In this document: positions 53,317-62,224 of the stretch, piece by piece | Position numbering within the stretch: the first letter of the stretch is position 1 | How the letters are laid out: the number at the start of each line of letters is the position of its first letter | Translations under genes and position numbers: made by a program | The notes under the pieces: model-generated | Told to the model about the DNA's origin: nothing | The model's input: the letters and a program-made list of their open reading frames with translations, nothing else | Database searches by the model: none | From: Glaciimonas sp. CA11.2 | GTDB lineage: Bacteria > Pseudomonadota > Gammaproteobacteria > Burkholderiales > Burkholderiaceae_D | Assembly (NCBI RefSeq): GCF_034314045.1 | Contig: NZ_JAVIWL010000002.1 | Span: 1 to 64,000, forward strand | Length of the DNA: 64,000 nt | Direction of reading: 5' to 3'

Positions 53317-54030
53317 TTACTTGAATAAGACCTTGAACACGTCATCGAGATTCTTGTTGGCCGACTTCGCTAATCGCTTGGCCGAAATCATGCTGATCGC
53401 CACATCTTTGGTCTCGTCATCTTTGGCGTCTTTGAGTAGCGCACGATAGTCAGTGTCATCGGCGACCAGGGCACCGACCGACATATTCAATACCCGCAAG
53501 CGATCAAAGATCTCATTGGTAAACACCACCGCCTCGGGGCGCAAGGTAAATTTCTTTTCCGCTGCATGAAAGCCCCAGACCAGGCTGAAGTGGCTGGCGA
53601 CATCGTCCGCATCGTCGATCGCGACTTTATTAAAGACCACGCGGATTTTCTTGGGGGGCACGCCGAGGCCCGCTAACGTTTTAATCGTATTGATGGTGTC
53701 GGTTTGTTGCTTCTTGTCGCTGACCACGGGGACAATAAAATAATCGAATTCTTCATGGGAGCCATCAAACTGCCCCATTAATTTCACAAACTCATCGACG
53801 TTGGAGGCCCCGATATCGACAATGGCGGCGTCTGTGCGCATCATTTCTTCCTGCAAATGCCCGAAGTCTTTGCCTTTGAGGCGTGCTGACGCGGTACTTT
53901 CTCCGGCACCGGCGTTGATGGTTTCCACCGTAAATTCCTGCGCCTGCATGCGCGGCGCAAAGAGCTGTTTGGCTAACGTCGATTTACCGACGTTACCCGA
54001 AAAGTTAATGATCGCAATTTTGGAGTTCAT
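53317..54030 (-). CDS. stbB: StbB-like ParA-family ATPase for plasmid stability and transfer
   Basis: Walker-type ATPase related to ParA. The N-terminus MNSKIAIINFSGNVGKSTLA contains Walker A with GNVGKST and is the typical StbB start. AAIVDIGASNVDEFVK supplies the Walker B-type Asp. In R388 StbB works with StbA in positioning the plasmid and in conjugation. Overlaps the stbA stop by four bases (ATGA). Confidence 0.85.
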   Translation of the reverse strand: MNSKIAIINFSGNVGKSTLAKQLFAPRMQAQEFTVETINAGAGESTASARLKGKDFGHLQEEMMRTDAAIVDIGASNVDEFVKLMGQFDGSHEEFDYFIVPVVSDKKQQTDTINTIKTLAGLGVPPKKIRVVFNKVAIDDADDVASHFSLVWGFHAAEKKFTLRPEAVVFTNEIFDRLRVLNMSVGALVADDTDYRALLKDAKDDETKDVAISMISAKRLAKSANKNLDDVFKVLFK

Positions 54031-54419
54031 ACCGTTTTTTTCTCTTTCCGTTGTTGTTTCGCTATCCGTTCGTAATGCGCGATGTCCGTTGCTTCCTGGT
54101 GCGCGTCCGGTTGCATGAGACGCGCCAGATCCTGCACCGAGACCGGTTGCGCTGTGACCGACTCTTGCGCCGATGCCGGTGGAGCGGCGACGACATTGGT
54201 GATGACGACGGCAGGGTGGGGCGCTACTTGCCGAAAACGGTACAAATAGGTTTTCAGGGTCGTGAGCGTTAATTCGAGCCCCCCGCTGAGTAATGCCGCC
54301 TGGATCGCTTTGAGTTGTATGCCGGCGGCAAGTTGCCGTTCGATGTCCGGCAGGAGGGCACGCAGACGGGCGGCTTTGGTGGTCGGCTGCAGTTTGTTCA
54401 GGGCGTCTTTGATGTCCAT
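54027..54419 (-). CDS. stbA: StbA-like DNA-binding protein
   Basis: N-terminal helix-turn-helix region (LQPTTKAARLRALLPDIERQ, LTLTTLKTYLYRFRQ) with a disordered Ala/Pro-rich C-terminus. In R388 StbA binds repeats near oriT and balances stable inheritance with transfer. First gene of the stb operon, divergent from trwA across the oriT region. Length (130) fits. Confidence 0.8.
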   Translation of the reverse strand: MDIKDALNKLQPTTKAARLRALLPDIERQLAAGIQLKAIQAALLSGGLELTLTTLKTYLYRFRQVAPHPAVVITNVVAAPPASAQESVTAQPVSVQDLARLMQPDAHQEATDIAHYERIAKQQRKEKKTV

Positions 54420-54835
54420 GTTTCTCTTCTTTTTGCTTCTTTCGTGTCGCGCAAGAAATACTTTACGGCAACTATCTGCATTTGTCTACTTTTTGTATCC
54501 ACTTTGTTTTATGTTTGATGATGCGTTGATTCCTTATTGATTCCCCTATGTTCTCGCTTTAGTCGCTATTTGTCGTTAAATAGTCTCCTGAATGCCTACG
54601 GACTGCGTCCTGCGTGATAGGGACGCCCTGACCCCTGGAGATTGTGCTCCTTAACCCGAGCAAAATCTCAATACACAAAACGCACCCCTTCCGGGGGATA
54701 AAACACCGTACAATACCATTGCCACATGGAAATATTCGTATATTCGCTTCCGACAAATGTAGGACAAAACTGTCTGGACGCCTTATCCCTGCTCAAATAA
54801 CCGCATGACAATTGTCATACATCAGAGAGGACCCC
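54420..54835. other. oriT: Origin of transfer (oriT) region between stbA and trwA
   Basis: On the reverse strand GGTGCGTTTTGTGTATTGAG (around 54667-54686) resembles the R388 nic region (GGTGCGTATTGTCT). Next to it is the hairpin CCCC-TTCC-GGGG (54685-54696), matching the position of the R388 inverted repeat recognised by TrwC. Further inverted repeats: GAGATTGTGCTC / GAGCAAAATCTC (54638-54649 and 54658-54669) and GCGTCC / GGACGC (54605-54626). The region is flanked by stbA and trwA exactly as in R388. Confidence 0.75.
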
Positions 54836-55228
54836 ATGCGCGACGGAAAAACGGTCTCGATTCGCTACAGTGACGACGAACTCAACCGGCTCGAACAGGC
54901 CGCCGCCATCGCCGGTTATGCCAAACTGTCGCCTTATCTGCGTGACAAAACATTGGATAAAATCAGCTTATCCAACAGCGCTCGTGATGGCGTGGAAGCC
55001 TGGTCTGAACGACAAGAAGTGACAGGCCGGTTAGCGGACATCGAACGCACGCAACACGCGGCCCATGCCATGCTCACCACGCTGCTGTATCTCGTGCATC
55101 GCAAGGCCTCCACCGGCGACATGCAGGACTTACAGGCTGCCGTGGAACACGCCGGCCTCTCTGCCAGCACGCTCGACAAGATCGCGCCGGCGTTGGGTAA
55201 ATTGATCCAGCAACTACAACCGGAGTAG
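54836..55228 (+). CDS. trwA: TrwA-like oriT-binding protein (ribbon-helix-helix)
   Basis: N-terminal ribbon-helix-helix DNA-binding motif (KTVSIRYSDDELNRLEQAAA, then GYAKLSPYLRDKTL) and a helical C-terminal tetramerisation domain. TrwA binds oriT, represses trwABC and stimulates the coupling protein. ATG 54836 follows AGAGGACCCC; the frame opens at 54812. First gene of the trwABC operon, three bases before trwB. Confidence 0.85.
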   Translation: MRDGKTVSIRYSDDELNRLEQAAAIAGYAKLSPYLRDKTLDKISLSNSARDGVEAWSERQEVTGRLADIERTQHAAHAMLTTLLYLVHRKASTGDMQDLQAAVEHAGLSASTLDKIAPALGKLIQQLQPE

Positions 55229-55231
55229 TCC

Positions 55232-56794
55232 ATGCAGAAATTAGAAGCAGAAAATGCGACGCTGTTGTTGGGTGTGACGCTTCCCGTTGTTGGCTGGATT
55301 GCCGGCACGTATGCCGGACACGTACCGCTATCACCGTTTCCGCATGCCATTACCAACGCATTTCATGCCACGCCACGCGATCCTTTTATCCTCGCTGGCC
55401 TGGTCGCCGGCCTCGGTTTAGCGGCCAGTGCGGCCTATCTCTTGCGTGCGTATGGCGACGATGGTTATCGCGGCGCACCGTATAGACGCTGGTTACGCGG
55501 CTCCCGCATGGCGAACTGGCACAGCGTCAAAGCGAAGGTCAAGGCCGCCAACCGGCAGGAAAACGCCCGGCGCAAGAAGGAGGGCAAAGCCCCCTTGGCC
55601 CCGATCATGATCGGCGCGTTACCGATGCCGCTGCATCTGGAAAACCGCAATACGATGATCTGCGCGTCGGTCGGCTCCGGTAAATCGGTCACGATGGAAG
55701 GCATGATTGCGTCGGCGATTGGCCGACGCGACAAGATGGCGATTATTGACCCGAATGGGACGTTTTACTCAAAATTCAGCTTCCCAGGCGATATTTTGCT
55801 CAACGGCTTTGATGCACGGTCGGTGGGCTGGTCGCTGTTTAATGAAATCAAAGGGGTACACGACTACGACAGTGTGGCGAAAAGTGTCATTCCGCCGCAG
55901 ATCGACGCCAGTGAAGAACAATGGTGTGCCTACAGCCGCGATGTGCTGGCTGACACGATGCGCAAACTCCATGAAATCGGCAACCCCGATCAGGACACCT
56001 TAGTCAATTTGCTGGTGCGCGAAGACGGCGATGTGATTAAAGCCTTTCTGGCGAACACTGATTCACAAGGGTATTTTCGGGAGAACGCGGAAAAGGCCGT
56101 CGCCAGCATTCAGTTCATGCTCAACAAGTATGTGCGGCCGTTGCGCTTCATGAGCAAGGGGGACTTTTCGATCCACGAATGGGTGCATAACCCCGACGCC
56201 GGGAACCTGTTCATTACCTGGCGCGAAGACATGCGTTCGACCCAGAAGCCGTTGGTGGCAACCTGGATCGACAGCATTTGCCGCACCATCCTCAGCTATG
56301 AACCGTTGTCCGCCACCGTGGACACGCGCCTCTGGCTATTCCTGGACGAACTGGAGTCGCTGGGGAAGCTCGAATCGTTTGTCTCAGCCGCGACCAAGGG
56401 GCGCAAGCATGGCTTGCGCATCGTCGGCAGTATTCAGGACTGGGCGCAACTGGACGAAAACTACGGGAAAGATGCCACCAAGACCTTGTTGTCCTGCTTT
56501 CGTAACTACATCATCTTCGGGGCATCGAATGCGCTCAATGCCGACAAGGCCAGTGAAATCCTGGGTAAGCAGCACGTCGAACGTCTCCAACTCACCACCA
56601 CCGCCCATGGGGCCAGCCGCAATATCGTTGCCAGCGCACCAGAACCGGTTGTCCTGGATTCCGAAGTCTCCAATCTGAACGACCTGACCGGCTATGTCCT
56701 GTTTGCCGAAGACAATCCCATTGCGAAGATCACCGTACCCTATCGCGCCTATCCACAGCGCGCGGTCGGGATCGTGCTCAAAGGCAGCGCATGA
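55232..56794 (+). CDS. trwB: TrwB-like type IV coupling protein
   Basis: Inner-membrane hexameric ATPase that links the relaxosome to the secretion channel. Two N-terminal membrane helices (LLLGVTLPVVGWIAGTYAG; PFILAGLVAGLGLAASAAYL) precede the motor domain. Walker A is CASVGSGKSVTMEGM and Walker B is RLWLFLDELESLGKLES. Length (520) matches TrwB. It overlaps trwC by four bases. Confidence 0.92.
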   Translation: MQKLEAENATLLLGVTLPVVGWIAGTYAGHVPLSPFPHAITNAFHATPRDPFILAGLVAGLGLAASAAYLLRAYGDDGYRGAPYRRWLRGSRMANWHSVKAKVKAANRQENARRKKEGKAPLAPIMIGALPMPLHLENRNTMICASVGSGKSVTMEGMIASAIGRRDKMAIIDPNGTFYSKFSFPGDILLNGFDARSVGWSLFNEIKGVHDYDSVAKSVIPPQIDASEEQWCAYSRDVLADTMRKLHEIGNPDQDTLVNLLVREDGDVIKAFLANTDSQGYFRENAEKAVASIQFMLNKYVRPLRFMSKGDFSIHEWVHNPDAGNLFITWREDMRSTQKPLVATWIDSICRTILSYEPLSATVDTRLWLFLDELESLGKLESFVSAATKGRKHGLRIVGSIQDWAQLDENYGKDATKTLLSCFRNYIIFGASNALNADKASEILGKQHVERLQLTTTAHGASRNIVASAPEPVVLDSEVSNLNDLTGYVLFAEDNPIAKITVPYRAYPQRAVGIVLKGSA

Positions 56795-59700
56795 TCAATC
56801 TCACGCCGATCCGGGGCAACAATCAATATGCCGCAGCCCACTATTTTTCTTCTGCCGATGATTATTATGGCAAAGAAAATCCGGGTACCTGGCAGGGGAA
56901 GGGCGCGACTGCACTGGGCCTCACTGGCCCGGTAGAACAAGCGCAGCTGTCGCGCCTACTCAACGGCGAACTGCCCAACGGCGAGCACATCCAGACCACC
57001 TTTGATCCGGCCGAAAAAATGAAACGCATGGCGCTGGACGTCACGTTTTCTGCGCCCAAATCGGTGTCCATGCAGGCGCTGGTTGGCGGTGACCTGGCTG
57101 TGACCCTCGCCCACGACACGGCAGTCAGCCGGGCGGTGGAAGAAGTCGAGAAGCTGGCCGAAGCGCGTAAAAAAATGCAGGGGAAAAGCACCCGTGAGCG
57201 CACTGGCAAGTTGGTGGTCGGCAAATTTCGGCATGAGATGAGTCGCGCCAAAGACCCGCAGTTGCACACGCACGCCGTGATATTGAACATGACCCAGCGC
57301 GCCGATGGGGCCTGGCGCGCCGTCTCCAATGAAGACATCTTTCGGGTGCATCATCAGATAGAGGCCATCTACAAAGCGGAACTTGCCAAAGAACTGCAGG
57401 GTATCGGTTACGCCATCCGCTTAGTCGACGACAAGGGCAATTTCGAGCTGGCGCATATTACCCGTGAACAAATTGAGGGCTTTTCCGGTCGCAGCAAAGT
57501 CATTGAGGAAGCGCTCGCCAATCAGGGCAAGACGCGGGCGACGGCAACATCGCTGGAAAAACAAGTGATCTCGCTGGCGACCCGACCGCGCAAAGACGAA
57601 CGTGACCGCGAGATCGTCAAACAGTATTGGGTAGAAAAAAGTCGTGCACTCCATATTGACTACGGCCCCCGGTCGCGCCTTGACGGTCTCCACTACAACA
57701 CCGACGACAGTACCAACGCGCCGCCCACCCCCGATAAACAACCAGATAATCCGGACCGCATCGACCCCAGCGGCGAAGTCCATGTTCAAACACTCCCGGA
57801 CAGCATCACGCCCGCGCAAGCGGTGGTGCACTATGCGATCAACCATCTCACCGAGCGCGAGGCGGTCGTCACAGAAAGTGCGTTGATGACCGCTGCCACA
57901 CGGCGCGCCGTGGGTCTTGCTGGCTCCGCAGAAATCGAAAACGAAATCAACCGCCTAGTGCGCCAGGGCACACTGATCGAAGCCGTCCCCACGTACCGGA
58001 TTGCGGACCATAATAGCGGCATGGCGCTGTCGATCGCCGGATGGAAATCGTACCTGCAAGAATTAAAAGAATGGACACCGGCCGAGACCGCCCGCTATGT
58101 GCAGTATGCTGTTACGAAAGGATCGCTGGTTCCTGCTGAGAAACGCTATACCACCCAAAAGGCGCTCAAACGGGAGCAGGCGATACTGGCGATTGCGCGC
58201 ACCGGGCGCGGCGCCGTCTTGCCCATTCTGGCTGCAGCGGACGTGCGCGCCGCGCTGGAAAACACCTCTTTGAATGCCGGCCAGCGCGCAGCCGTCGAAA
58301 CCATGGTCTGCACGACCAACCGGTTTGTGGGGATTCAGGGCGATGCCGGTACCGGTAAAACCTATACCGTCAATCAGGCGGTTGCCCTGATCCAACAGGC
58401 TACCACCATCACGGTAGCGGAGTGTGGCAAGGGTGGGGAAGGCAGCGGCTACCGCACGGTGGCGCTGGCTCCTTACGGGAATCAAGTCAAAGCGCTCAAA
58501 AGCGAGGGACTGGAAGCGCACACGCTGGCGAGTTTCCTGCGCACCAAAGACCAACCGATCGACGCCAGGACCGTCATCGTGTTAGATGAAGCGGGGGTCG
58601 TCGGGGCACGCCAAATGGAACAACTGATGCGGGTGGTGGAGAAAAGCGGCGCGCGAATGGTCTTGTTAGGAGACACCAAACAAACCGAAGCGATTGAAGC
58701 CGGTAAGCCCTTCGCGCAGCTGCAAATGGACGGCATGCAAACAGCGCGGATCAGCGACATTCAACGCCAGAAAAATCCTGAGTTAAAAATCGCCGTCGAA
58801 CATGCGACCGAAGGGCGCGTGGGCTTATCGCTCAATCATATCAAGCATATTGAAGAGTGTCCCGATGCATCAGAACGGCATCGCGCCATCGTCACCGACT
58901 ATATCCAGCTGAGTGAGCCGGATCGGCGCGCCACGCTGATTATCGCGGGCACGAACGCGGCACGGCGGGAAATTAACGACCTGGTGCGGCACGCATCCGA
59001 TCTAGCAGGCAAGGGCCGCCAATTTGAAACGTTGACACGGGTCGATATGACGCAGGCCCAACGCCGCTTTGCCCCCAGCTATGTGCCCGGCGTGGTGATC
59101 CAGCCGGACAAAGATTATCCCCAATGTGGTTTAGTGCGCGGCGACATCTATACGGTCAAAGAAGCGCTGCCTGGCAATAAACTGATCGTCCAAAGACCGG
59201 ACGGCACGATAGCAGAAATCAATCCCCGGAAAACGACCCAGTTAAGCGTCTACCACCTGGAAAAAACGGAACTGTCGGTGGGCGACACCATCCGCATCAA
59301 TCGCAACAATCCCAGCCTGGATCTGACTAACGGGGACCGCATGCGCGTCACCGGCATTCTTGGTGGCATGGTGCGTCTGGAATCGGTCGAGCAGAAAGAC
59401 GGACGAGCGGTGCGGTCATTAGAACTCCCTGCCAACAAGCCTTTACACCTGGAGCACGCGTATGCCTCCACCGTGCATAGTGCCCAGGGTCTGACCAATG
59501 ACAAGGCCCTGATTGCGCTCGACACCACCAGCCGTACCACGTCACTAAATTTGTACTATGTCGCCATCAGTCGTGCCCGACATGAAGCGCGCATTTATAC
59601 CAATTCTGTCGCGGCCTTGCCGGCGGCAATTGCCCGGCGCTTCGATAAAACGACTGCGCTGGCCGTTCAGCAGGAGCGGGTGGTGCAGCGGCGGGAACAA

Positions 59701-59829
59701 GGATTACAGCGCATGGGGAGCGCAGATGGAAAGCAAGCGATGCAGGGCAAACATCGGGAAGAAAAACGTCCCACCACGCCTGCGGAGGGGAACGACAGCA
59801 AGGGTAAAGAGGGATTGGGACGGGTGTAA
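56791..59829 (+). CDS. trwC: TrwC-like MobF relaxase-helicase
   Basis: Bifunctional protein. The N-terminal relaxase domain (about 1-300) has candidate catalytic tyrosines in HYFSSADDYYGKEN and the histidine triad in HEMSRAKDPQLHTHAVILNM. TFSAPKSVSMQALVGGD is also typical. The C-terminal RecD-like helicase (about 500-950) carries Walker A IQGDAGTGKTYTVNQ and VIVLDEAGVVGARQME. Length (1012) matches TrwC (966 in R388). It nicks oriT, unwinds DNA and pilots it to the recipient. Intact. Confidence 0.93.
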   Translation: MINLTPIRGNNQYAAAHYFSSADDYYGKENPGTWQGKGATALGLTGPVEQAQLSRLLNGELPNGEHIQTTFDPAEKMKRMALDVTFSAPKSVSMQALVGGDLAVTLAHDTAVSRAVEEVEKLAEARKKMQGKSTRERTGKLVVGKFRHEMSRAKDPQLHTHAVILNMTQRADGAWRAVSNEDIFRVHHQIEAIYKAELAKELQGIGYAIRLVDDKGNFELAHITREQIEGFSGRSKVIEEALANQGKTRATATSLEKQVISLATRPRKDERDREIVKQYWVEKSRALHIDYGPRSRLDGLHYNTDDSTNAPPTPDKQPDNPDRIDPSGEVHVQTLPDSITPAQAVVHYAINHLTEREAVVTESALMTAATRRAVGLAGSAEIENEINRLVRQGTLIEAVPTYRIADHNSGMALSIAGWKSYLQELKEWTPAETARYVQYAVTKGSLVPAEKRYTTQKALKREQAILAIARTGRGAVLPILAAADVRAALENTSLNAGQRAAVETMVCTTNRFVGIQGDAGTGKTYTVNQAVALIQQATTITVAECGKGGEGSGYRTVALAPYGNQVKALKSEGLEAHTLASFLRTKDQPIDARTVIVLDEAGVVGARQMEQLMRVVEKSGARMVLLGDTKQTEAIEAGKPFAQLQMDGMQTARISDIQRQKNPELKIAVEHATEGRVGLSLNHIKHIEECPDASERHRAIVTDYIQLSEPDRRATLIIAGTNAARREINDLVRHASDLAGKGRQFETLTRVDMTQAQRRFAPSYVPGVVIQPDKDYPQCGLVRGDIYTVKEALPGNKLIVQRPDGTIAEINPRKTTQLSVYHLEKTELSVGDTIRINRNNPSLDLTNGDRMRVTGILGGMVRLESVEQKDGRAVRSLELPANKPLHLEHAYASTVHSAQGLTNDKALIALDTTSRTTSLNLYYVAISRARHEARIYTNSVAALPAAIARRFDKTTALAVQQERVVQRREQGLQRMGSADGKQAMQGKHREEKRPTTPAEGNDSKGKEGLGRV

Positions 59830-59868
59830 TAATTACCATTGCCGATAACGTCGCTTCCTTTCGTCACC

Positions 59869-60144
59869 CTATCGTTTCCGTTGACCGCTATCGGCCTCAT
59901 CACGGATTTTGGATTGTGCCCAGCGACCAGCGAAGTCGGCACACACAGACACTGCACAAAAAAAGACCATCATTCCAGCCAATGGACCGCCCACCGTTTC
60001 AAGGCGCATCCTGCTCACCCCAATATAAAAGGTGATCTCGAAGATCAGCATGATCACAAAGACAGCAAAAAAACCGCGTTTCGCTGCCCGGGACCCTGAC
60101 TTACAGTAACGCTCCATCCCTTGCAATTGTTTCAATCTAGTCAT
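59869..60144 (-). CDS. Small membrane protein in T4SS region
   Basis: About 91 residues, start MTRLKQLQGMERYCKSGSRA; 60159 is an alternative. Two membrane helices are predicted (GFFAVFVIMLIFEITFYIGV and GPLAGMMVFFCAVSVCADFA). Located at the end of the reverse-strand T4SS gene run and convergent with trwC. Not recognised as a named component. Confidence 0.5.
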   Translation of the reverse strand: MTRLKQLQGMERYCKSGSRAAKRGFFAVFVIMLIFEITFYIGVSRMRLETVGGPLAGMMVFFCAVSVCADFAGRWAQSKIRDEADSGQRKR

Positions 60145-60201
60145 CGCGGTTTCCTCCAATGTTGATGCTGCGTCCGATGCGCACTGGGTGGGCTGTCGGC
60201 C

Positions 60202-60756
60202 TCAGTAGCTCGCGCGGTAATCGGTGCCTTGTTGCCAGCGACTTTGCCAATGATCGAGGTATTGTTTGGCGATCCCTGGATTGTTCCAGATCACCAGCAC
60301 ATTTTCACTATTACGCTTCGCAGCCGACGCCGTATAGTTAAAGCTGCCTGTCTCCACGTGACGCCCATCGACCACAAAATATTTATCATGGTGGATCGGG
60401 TAGGCGCTAATCGTGCGGGTCGGAATACCCGCACCGACCAGCAGATTCAGCGCCTGTCTGGGTGCATTGTTGCGCGCTTCCTGCAGGTTATTTTTATCGT
60501 CCACCAAGACAGCAACATCGACGCCGCGCCGTCTGGCATCCATCAGTGCACGTACGACGGGCACGGAGGTAAACGAATACGCTGCCAGCCGAATCGACGT
60601 TTTCGCAGATTTTAAGGTCTTGAGCACCAGCGCCTCGCCCCCGCCCTCCGGGGAGAAGGCGACCTCGATGGTTTGCGCAGCAGGGGCGACAACCTCGCGC
60701 CCACTCGCGAGTGACACCGCGATCAGGCAAGAACACAGTAATATTATTCGACGCAT
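60202..60756 (-). CDS. Phospholipase D-family nuclease (secreted, Nuc-like)
   Basis: A signal peptide (MRRIILLCSCLIAVSLASGR) is followed by a single HKD domain: IHHDKYFVVDGRHVETGSFN carries His-x-Lys-x4-Asp and the GSxN element. Homologues of this size dimerise to form a phosphodiesterase (Nuc endonuclease family) and are common in conjugative plasmid transfer regions. Length (184) is normal. Nine bases after a TrbM-like gene. Confidence 0.85.
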   Translation of the reverse strand: MRRIILLCSCLIAVSLASGREVVAPAAQTIEVAFSPEGGGEALVLKTLKSAKTSIRLAAYSFTSVPVVRALMDARRRGVDVAVLVDDKNNLQEARNNAPRQALNLLVGAGIPTRTISAYPIHHDKYFVVDGRHVETGSFNYTASAAKRNSENVLVIWNNPGIAKQYLDHWQSRWQQGTDYRASY

Positions 60757-60765
60757 ACCGCTCCT

Positions 60766-61350
60766 CTACCAGCGAACACGTTGAACTAATTTGTGTTGAT
60801 TGAATACATCGATGGCGCGGGGAGACTGCGCTGGTTGCCACAGGACCTGGTGAAACACCGTGACCAGATAGCCATCCTCTGCACCGCCGACCGGATAGGA
60901 ACCCACGCTCTCGCCGACACAGGCGCGCGGTCCGACCATGCCCGTCTCGGTGGTCCGCGCAGACTGCTGCGGGCTGCCCACGATGTCGAACACGGTGCTT
61001 TGAAAGTGTGACGAGGAAGCGGCTGTCCGAGGAACGCCCTGAACCACCACGGCCTGATTCTCAGCGACCTGCAAGGGAGCGGGGCAGGGGTCATACGGAT
61101 CACTGACCGGCTCCGCATAGTTACCCCCTTTATTCGTCTGATTGGCCTCGTCACATTGTGGAAAAGGCCGGCCCTCATGCAAGTCCCGATACAGCCGGTC
61201 AACCGGTGGCCGACATGCGGCGACGGCTTTGGGTCCCTGGGGATTGCTCAAACAGAGTAATACCGTGCAACCATATTCGCTAGCACCGACCGGGACCATT
61301 GCGCCGATCACCCCGGTCATCAGCACCGCCCACCCTATTTTTCTCTTCAT
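60766..61350 (-). CDS. Secreted Cys-containing protein, TrbM/KikA-like
   Basis: A signal peptide (MKRKIGWAVLMTGVIGAMVP) precedes a domain with CTVLLCLSNPQGPKAVAACR and PPVDRLYRDLHEGRPFPQC. The Cys pattern resembles TrbM-type conjugal transfer proteins, though I am not certain of the family. ATG 61350 follows AGAGAG. Length about 194. It lies between virB1 and the PLD gene, 31 bases after virB1. Confidence 0.55.
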   Translation of the reverse strand: MKRKIGWAVLMTGVIGAMVPVGASEYGCTVLLCLSNPQGPKAVAACRPPVDRLYRDLHEGRPFPQCDEANQTNKGGNYAEPVSDPYDPCPAPLQVAENQAVVVQGVPRTAASSSHFQSTVFDIVGSPQQSARTTETGMVGPRACVGESVGSYPVGGAEDGYLVTVFHQVLWQPAQSPRAIDVFNQHKLVQRVRW

Positions 61351-61381
61351 CGATTGCTCTCTTTTTGACGGATTAAAACGC

Positions 61382-62224
61382 TCATTCATTGATCACCACA
61401 AACGCATCGTCCTGCCGGGTGGCGACGGCCTCCTGCTGCAACGGCGCTACAGGCGGTGCGAGGGGGCGGTAGTCGGTCAATGGAGCGACCACCGGCACAC
61501 CCTCACCGAAACTAACCCAGTCGCCCGCGGGAGCGCGGGTCTTTGCTGTGGGGGAGGCTGCACGATGCGTCACCGCAGACACGATGACCGCCGCATCACC
61601 GCTGTGTGGTGCGACCGCAGGCACTATCGGACCCGGAGCTGCGCCCAGCGCATTGGTCACCACTTTTTGTACGTAACTCGGTTCACCCGGATGATCCGGT
61701 TTAAATCCACGCGTAAAATTGCCACTGTAATAACAGGAGAATGCAGCCCGCAGCGCCTGCTGCTCATCCTTGAGTTTCACTGTGGCACGGACAAAGCAGT
61801 CCTTGAGGATCGCCGCACCGGCCCTGATATTGCGGCACGGATCAAAGATGGTTTCGTAGGTTTCGCCATAGCGGGCCAGGTTGTACCGATTGACTTGCGT
61901 CAGCCCCAAGGAAAAATTGTAGCCGGCCTTGTCCAATGCCCTGGCGGTTGCTATAGCTTCCTGCTGCGTGCGCGGCGCGCGCACGGTCCCATTGACTACC
62001 CCAATGGCATATGGATGAAACGTCGACTCGGTGGTGACCAGCCCTTTGAAGGTTTGCGGGTGGATGGCCGGTGCACACTGGGCCACCAGCGTTTCAAACG
62101 GCGTGAGTGGCTCTGCCGTGGCACCTACAGCGGGTATAACGGGTATCGAAGGTGGGGCAGCAAGACTGATCGGCAGCGCACCGGCGATGCCGATCGTGAC
62201 CAGCAGGCGTTTAATGGCCGTCAT
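61382..62224 (-). CDS. virB1: VirB1-like lytic transglycosylase (TrwN type)
   Basis: A signal peptide (LVTIGIAGALPISLAAPP) is followed by an SLT domain. The catalytic Glu is in LVTTESTFHPYAIGVVNG, and FSLGLTQVNRYNLARYG and FDPCRNIRAGAAILKDC are family motifs. The C-terminal 100 residues are low complexity, as often in VirB1. It opens the peptidoglycan for the channel. The start overlaps the virB11 stop by 14 bases. Confidence 0.9.
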   Translation of the reverse strand: MTAIKRLLVTIGIAGALPISLAAPPSIPVIPAVGATAEPLTPFETLVAQCAPAIHPQTFKGLVTTESTFHPYAIGVVNGTVRAPRTQQEAIATARALDKAGYNFSLGLTQVNRYNLARYGETYETIFDPCRNIRAGAAILKDCFVRATVKLKDEQQALRAAFSCYYSGNFTRGFKPDHPGEPSYVQKVVTNALGAAPGPIVPAVAPHSGDAAVIVSAVTHRAASPTAKTRAPAGDWVSFGEGVPVVAPLTDYRPLAPPVAPLQQEAVATRQDDAFVVINE

